Source: Adiantum capillus-veneris (lineage: Eukaryota > Streptophyta > Polypodiopsida > Polypodiales > Pteridaceae). Taken from it: 64,000 nucleotides of DNA. The stretch lies in the NCBI GenBank assembly GCA_014529385.2, contig CM043959.1, forward strand, positions 51,573,253 to 51,637,252, read 5' to 3'. The notes under the pieces are model-generated. The model was not told where the DNA came from and ran no database searches. It worked only from the letters and a program-made list of their open reading frames with translations. How positions within the stretch are numbered: the stretch's first letter is position 1; each line of letters opens with the position of its first letter. This document shows, in pieces, positions 59,331-64,000 of this stretch. The position numbers were made by a program, and so were the translations under genes.

Positions 59331-60073
59331 CAAAGAGGCTAAGAAGAAAGAGGTTGGATCCATTACAGGGTCCAATACAAGTGCAGAGATTGTAGAGACT
59401 TCTATAAAAGGAGATTGTGATGTTGGTGTTAATGCAAAATGGGCATTTATTGTAGAGTGCACTTATGATCCTATTGTCCATGATGCATGCATGTCAGTTG
59501 CTGCAGATTCACATGTGTGGTATTTTGACAGTGGTGCTACAAAGCACATTACCTCACATTGTGATTTGTTCACCTCTCTTGAGTGTCCCTCATGGGAATT
59601 CAGTTACTTGTGCCAACAATACCTCTTATCTCATTCAGGGAGTTGGAAAGATTGTGCTTACTACTACAAATGGAAGTTCTTTCACAGTTGTTGATGCACT
59701 TTATGTACCTGGGATCAAGAAGAATATTTTGTCTGTATCTGCACTTGCTAGACTTGGTCTTGTAGTCAAATTTGTGGATGATAGATGTACAATACATGAT
59801 CTCAGTTTCAGTGATGAAATTGTTGCATCTGGCATTTTATGCAATGGGATGTATAAGCTCACTTCGTATGACAAGTGTGGGAAAATTTTTGCAAATGAAG
59901 TTTTGGATTCAAAGGCTTCTTTAGATGAAAAACTGTGGCATGCACGTTTTTTGCATCTGAATTTTGCCAGTTTGCTGCGTTTGCAAAAATTTGATATGGT
60001 TGCTTCTTTGCCGCCTCTTGAAGCACCTGTAACAAAACTCAATTTTGAAAGCAGAGTTTTCCCCTTAATTTAG
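59331..60073 (+). pseudogene. pol: Copia protease and GAG_pre-integrase domain
   Basis: In the knuckle frame, VWYFDSGATKHITSH is the copia protease active site (D-S-G-A). A shift near 59585 leads to the frame 59465-60073 with ALYVPGIKKNILSVSALA and LGLVVKF, the conserved strands after the protease. LWHARFLHLNFASLLRL then follows, the GAG_pre-integrase motif that carries the integrase zinc His. The coding sequence ends at about 60045, before the integrase core, where an LTR-like repeat begins. Confidence 0.75.
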
Positions 60074-60653
60074 AGGGAAACCATAGATTGTTCATGGCTA
60101 ATTTCATAGCATCATTTACACATTAAAGCACCCAATCATGAACATAACTTGAAGGGAATAACATATTAAGATTGACAACGTTTTGAGGACCAAACTTGCT
60201 TAGAGCCAGTCCCCCCTTCAAAAGGACTTTGTATTATGATTCTTTGAGGAGCTTTGATTACAATACAAGCTTGTGCTCTTGTGGAGCTTCCTTGAATCAA
60301 TGAACATGATGAGCCTCATGATTCCATGGTGTAACCCTCCTTTCCAAGCCCCAAACACCCCAACAAGGAGATATAACTACGGGGATGGAGGTAAATGATG
60401 GTGAAGAAAAGTATTTCTTAAGTGAAGAAGTTATATGCTTACTCTATGAGCAAGCTCGAAGCATAGCTAGAATAGTAGAGAAGAAGAAGAAGAAGAGATT
60501 TCATGCATTTACTTGCTCAGATCTACCTCCATTGCCAAGTGCTTGAGCGTGGAGACCATCTCTTGATATCCCATGTGATAGGGGGAGAGAGAGGACTTGA
60601 TTGGCCACAAAAAGTGCTTGAACATGGTAACCATCTCTTGAGCTCCTTGTGGC

Positions 60654-60715
<62 letters not shown>

Positions 60716-60765
60716 CTTTCTTGGCCACAAACAATCTTGAGCATGGAGACCATCTCTTTAGCTCC

Positions 60766-60859
<94 letters not shown>

Positions 60860-61300
60860 TTCTTGGCCACAAAAGTACTTGAGTATGGAGGCCATCTCTT
60901 GAGCTCCCATGTGACAAGGAGGGGGGGGAGATGACTTTTTTGGCCACAAACAGACACTTGATAGTGTTAGAAAGTGAGAGAGAATTGTAAGAAAATCCTA
61001 CGATCCCCCTCTTCCCTCTCCCACACTTGCCAGAAACTCCTAAATGGAATGCTAGTTACCTGGGCCAATCACAAGTGAAAGCTTTAAATGTAACTCGATG
61101 CATGATCCAACACTTGTCCCACCTTTCTATCCTTGAAAAAACTCACCCCCTTCTCCTTTTGACTTGTCTTTTGCAAGTTTACAAGCAAGTGTGAGCTACT
61201 TTGGACATGTGGCCTCACCAAGCTTGGAAGAGGACTGGAGTCAAATTTCTAAAATGTGGGGATTGAGCTTGTGTAGACTTTTTCTTTTCCCTTTCATTAA
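60074..61300 (-). repeat. Diverged chromovirus-type LTR, reversed
   Basis: Segments such as gttttgaggacc, agccagtccccccttc, tttgtattatgattct and cctcaaacacc parallel the plus-strand reading of the chromovirus B LTR (40180-40400) in the same order, with strong divergence. It truncates the copia element. No PBS or coding region is attached, so it is probably a solo or broken LTR. The right end is uncertain. Confidence 0.45.
60542..60956 (+). repeat. Minisatellite with microsatellite core, four units
   Basis: Four units start with cttgagc-tggagaccatctctt and end with ttggccacaaa at 60542, 60617, 60736 and 60878. Their middles differ: a short GA stretch, (GA)n of about 54 bases (60658-60711), (GT)n(GA)n of about 86 bases (60770-60855), and a G-rich stretch. 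Confidence 0.85.
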
Positions 61301-61941
61301 ATAGAAACCATAATCTTACCTTCAATTTAACTAGCTCATGTGCAAGACTTTGCATGATCCTTTGGAGGCTCTATGAAGCGGGACCTAGGTTAGAGTCTAC
61401 CTACTAATTTAGGACCTATGAATTTAGGACAAAATAGGTAAAAACTAGACTTAACCTTGGGGTTTGGAGGTTCACCTCCTGTGCAAAACCTTAGCGTAGT
61501 CCTTAGGAGGTACTCTAAAGCTGGTACCAAAACCTGCTAAATTTAGGCTATCTTAGTAAGTTTTAAATTTACCCAAAGGTTCCCAAACTTCATACTTAGG
61601 TTCTAATGAGTAGTCTACGATTTAATTACTTGAAATTTACACATTTAGTTTCTATTTTTACACTCCTATAATTGCTCTAGTTAACCTTCCTTGTCATATA
61701 CCTTTGACCAAGGTTGCTCGAGATAGATCTATCCTCTCTTTATTTGCACCTTTGACTTGAGACACTTAAATAGCAATTATCCTTGCTCTTTTATATACTT
61801 ATTTTCTTTTGTCCCAAGCTTTTGACCGAACTAAGTCTATAAGCACTTTAATCAATCTCAGTTGTTCTCTTTTCCTTTTCAGAGACCTAAGTGGCCAATT
61901 TGAGATGAAAAGTACTTTTAGAAGGTTAGAAATTAATTTTC
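61301..61941. other. No recognisable gene
   Basis: Contains an imperfect repeat about 140 bases apart (about 61338-61415 and 61478-61550, sharing gtgcaa-ac-tt and ctttggaggctct or ccttaggaggtactct). No coding signal is seen. Confidence 0.4.
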
Positions 61942-63036
61942 ATGAGAGAGGAAATGATGGTCTTTTTGCAAACTAGTTTATTTCTTACACACTTCAATCG
62001 AGATCAAAGGAAACAAATTTCACTTCAAAGTCGACATTTAATGTCATTGCAAGATAGTTGTGTTGGTAGTGTGCTAATAAGATCTTTTGGTGTTGTGTTC
62101 CTAGGCATGATCAAGAGGCTATGCTCACTACAACCCATGAATAAATTGGTGCATGACATTTTTCAGGTGCAACAATGGCATGCAAGGTGTTGTATACAAG
62201 GTTTTGGTAGCAAAAAAAAATTGTTCAAGGATGCAAGATTACACGTAAAGAAATGTGATTCTTTTTTAAGAGTACAAGATTTCCAACCCAAAAAGATAGG
62301 ATGCAACACTAGCCATATATTCCACTTGGTCTATCTAAAAAATGGGCCTTGGGCTTTGTTGGTCCATTTAAGCAAGCAATATGGCCCACTCATAATGCAT
62401 ATGTGCTGGTAGCAATAGATTATTGCACAAAGTGAGCAGAATCCAAAGCACTGAGAACAAAGGAAGAACAAGGAGTGGTAAAGTTCCTATCTAAGAACAT
62501 TATTACATGGTTTGGATAATAGATCTAGTCAGTGACCAAGGAACTAAGTTCTTGAATAAGGTGGTTTATGAGTCAAGTCAATACTATTCTCATAGTGCAC
62601 AAGAAATTAACCATGTATTACCTTCAAGTAAATGGGCAAGAAAAGTCTACAACAAACAAGATTTTGCAAAACGTCATGAAGAAAATTGTAGAAGAACATA
62701 GACCAAATTGGGAGTAGAAGTTGCATTCGACACTTTGGGCAATTAGAACAACTTACAAAGTAAGCCTTGGTTTTACTCCTTTCAAGATTGTGTATGGAAT
62801 CAAAGTCGTCATGCTGATGGAGTTTTTGTTGCCGAGTATGAGGATAGTAGTTGAGGAGCAATTGGCCATGGAGCAAATAGAAAAAGCAAGGATGTGAAAG
62901 CTATTGCATCTTGGGGAGCTAGAAGTGATATTGTTCCAATGAGAGGGAATAAATTTTTGGATATTCAAGAGCTTTCAAAGAGAGATTATGGTGTACACAA
63001 GGACCAAAAAAATGCTAGGGAAATTGATGCTTAGAC
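61942..63036 (+). pseudogene. Third gypsy integrase, heavily decayed
   Basis: Read across several frames, LFKDARLHVKKCDS is the end of the zinc module, with Phe where the last Cys pair is expected. NGPWALLVHLSKQYGP corresponds to the first Asp region, with the catalytic Asp lost. IDLVSDQGTKFLNKV is the second Asp. VNGQEKSTTN is the Glu, followed by WAIRTTYKVSLGFTPFKIVYG. The pattern is Tat/Athila-like but distinct from the integrase at 48176. Many stops and shifts are present. It is followed by the LTR at 63160, consistent with the 3' end of an element related to element I. Confidence 0.65.
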
Positions 63037-63136
63037 GGATTGGTCCATATTTTGTATGTAAGATAGTCAGTGTGATAACATACTTTGGATTGGTCCATAT
63101 TTTGTATGTAAGATAGTCAGTGTGATGACATATTTT
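63037..63136 (+). repeat. 50-bp tandem duplication
   Basis: ggattggtccatattttgta begins at 63037 and again at 63087, with nearly identical 50-base units. Confidence 0.85.
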
Positions 63137-63159
63137 GGCTTTAGCAATTAGATGGAGAG

Positions 63160-64000
63160 TGTTAACTGAGCTGACGTCAGTTAAAAGAAGCTGCTAAAGA
63201 TCGAAGACCTACAAATGCACATCAAAGATGAACACAAAGAAGCAATGAAGATTGGGGTGGGGTTACACATTTTTTACATTTTCCAAAATGGCCATATATT
63301 GTAAATTCTTGATTTAATTCAAGCCATTGTAACATTTTTAATGTGTTACGGGCTCAATGGGAGTTCTAAGCTATAAAGGATAGCTCAGTTAGAGACCTAG
63401 GTTGTAGATTCAGTAAGTTGTGGAGCCCTAAAGGCCTTGGATGCCCGAACATTGCATATTTTTATCCTGGGTATATAAAGCAGTGTGTAAATGAAATTAG
63501 GGTTCACAACCACTCTTTGGTGAAAGCTCATGAGGAATCCCAGACCTTGAGCAAATTTTTTCGAGCAATGATAAAATTGAGCAAGTTAATGAGAGGCACT
63601 TTATCAAAACACACATAGCCAACAACTCATGTAATTCATTTATTTCTTCACTCAAGAGACTAAATAAATTGTCCCTAGACCTCCTAAAGATGGCCATTAA
63701 ATTAAAGAATGGCAATGCTAAGCAAGAGGTGTATGCTAGCAAGCTTGACATTGGATAACTCTTGAGTTTGTGGTTTTTTGTGTTTTTTTCTAGCAAGTAC
63801 AAGAAACCTCGTAGCTTTTCCCTCGCCCAATTCAATTTTGTAAGTTTGTGAAGATTATTTTTCCCAAACTTTTGGTCTAACATTGCTAACGTGTTGTCTG
63901 TAGGTCTTCCTATGCATGCTTGACGTTGAAGGCACCCCCCCCCCCCCCCTCTTACTTTTACACTATATTTGAGTATTTTTCAAGTCTTTACTCAATTAAA
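63160..64000 (+). repeat. Element I-type LTR, probable 3' LTR
   Basis: TGTTAACTGA at 63160 begins a segment matching the 17884 LTR over about 370 bases, including the terminal hairpin (one arm mutated), the poly-T and gggctcaatgggagttcta blocks and the TATA box at 63472-63479. Downstream of about 63540 the two diverge. The end is outside the window or degraded. A run of 15 C lies at 63935-63949. Confidence 0.65.

Overview
The window looks like repeat-dense intergenic DNA from a land plant. Evidence: Ty3/gypsy chromovirus and Tat/Athila-like pol domains, Ty1/copia UBN2-type gag, a DUF4283 (plant LINE ORF1-type) relic, and tRNA-iMet and tRNA-Asp primer binding sites of plant style. The extreme density of (CT/GA)n tracts makes a fern or other seed-free plant my guess; this is inference. 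I find no intact host gene. The only open reading frame that looks functional is the gag of a small young copia-type element (28148-29068).

Layout. 1-9450: low-complexity DNA with about a dozen long CT/GA and CA arrays, several short dispersed repeats and a possible SINE head. 9450-15285: AT-rich DNA without recognisable genes, including a diverged tandem duplication. 15286-17743: two pseudogenes on the minus strand, one with a gag-like zinc knuckle and one with a DUF4283 domain. 17884-30272: element I, a decayed Tat/Athila-like LTR element. It has a 921-bp LTR, a tRNA-Asp-like PBS, a 3.5-kb leader, broken gag-like ORFs and two retropepsin-like domains that have lost the active site. It is interrupted at 26421 by a complete 3.2-kb gag-only LTR element (26422-29630) with a 5-bp target-site duplication.

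30273-49999: element II, a second Tat/Athila-like element with its own LTR and PBS. Its gag is interrupted at 33449 by chromovirus A (plus strand, 33450-39828). A 162-bp integrase relic follows, then chromovirus B (minus strand, 39991-48175), a close relative of A in convergent orientation. The outer integrase resumes at 48176 and runs in frame into a retropepsin-like domain and a short tail, ending at a polypurine tract near 49985. 50005-53400 is AT-rich non-coding DNA with three near-identical palindromes. 53436-56765 is a broken ORF of about 1,100 codons with a long coiled coil, of unknown function.

56766-64000: two copia leaders with tRNA-iMet PBSs (57765 and 58181), the second followed by a broken gag-protease-GAG_pre-integrase region; a reversed, diverged chromovirus-type LTR (about 60074-61300) carrying a minisatellite with a microsatellite core; a third gypsy integrase pseudogene (about 62150-63036); and a second copy of the element I type LTR (63160 to the window end).

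How it fits together: this is a nested stack of insertions. The oldest layers (I, II, the integrase relics) carry many stops and frameshifts, the chromoviruses carry a handful each, and the gag-only element is nearly intact. The most unusual signals are a recurring aromatic-x-D-x2-G-x2-aromatic motif in the 5' ORFs of elements I and II, the retropepsin-like domain fused behind an integrase, and the coiled-coil ORF at 53.4-56.8 kb.
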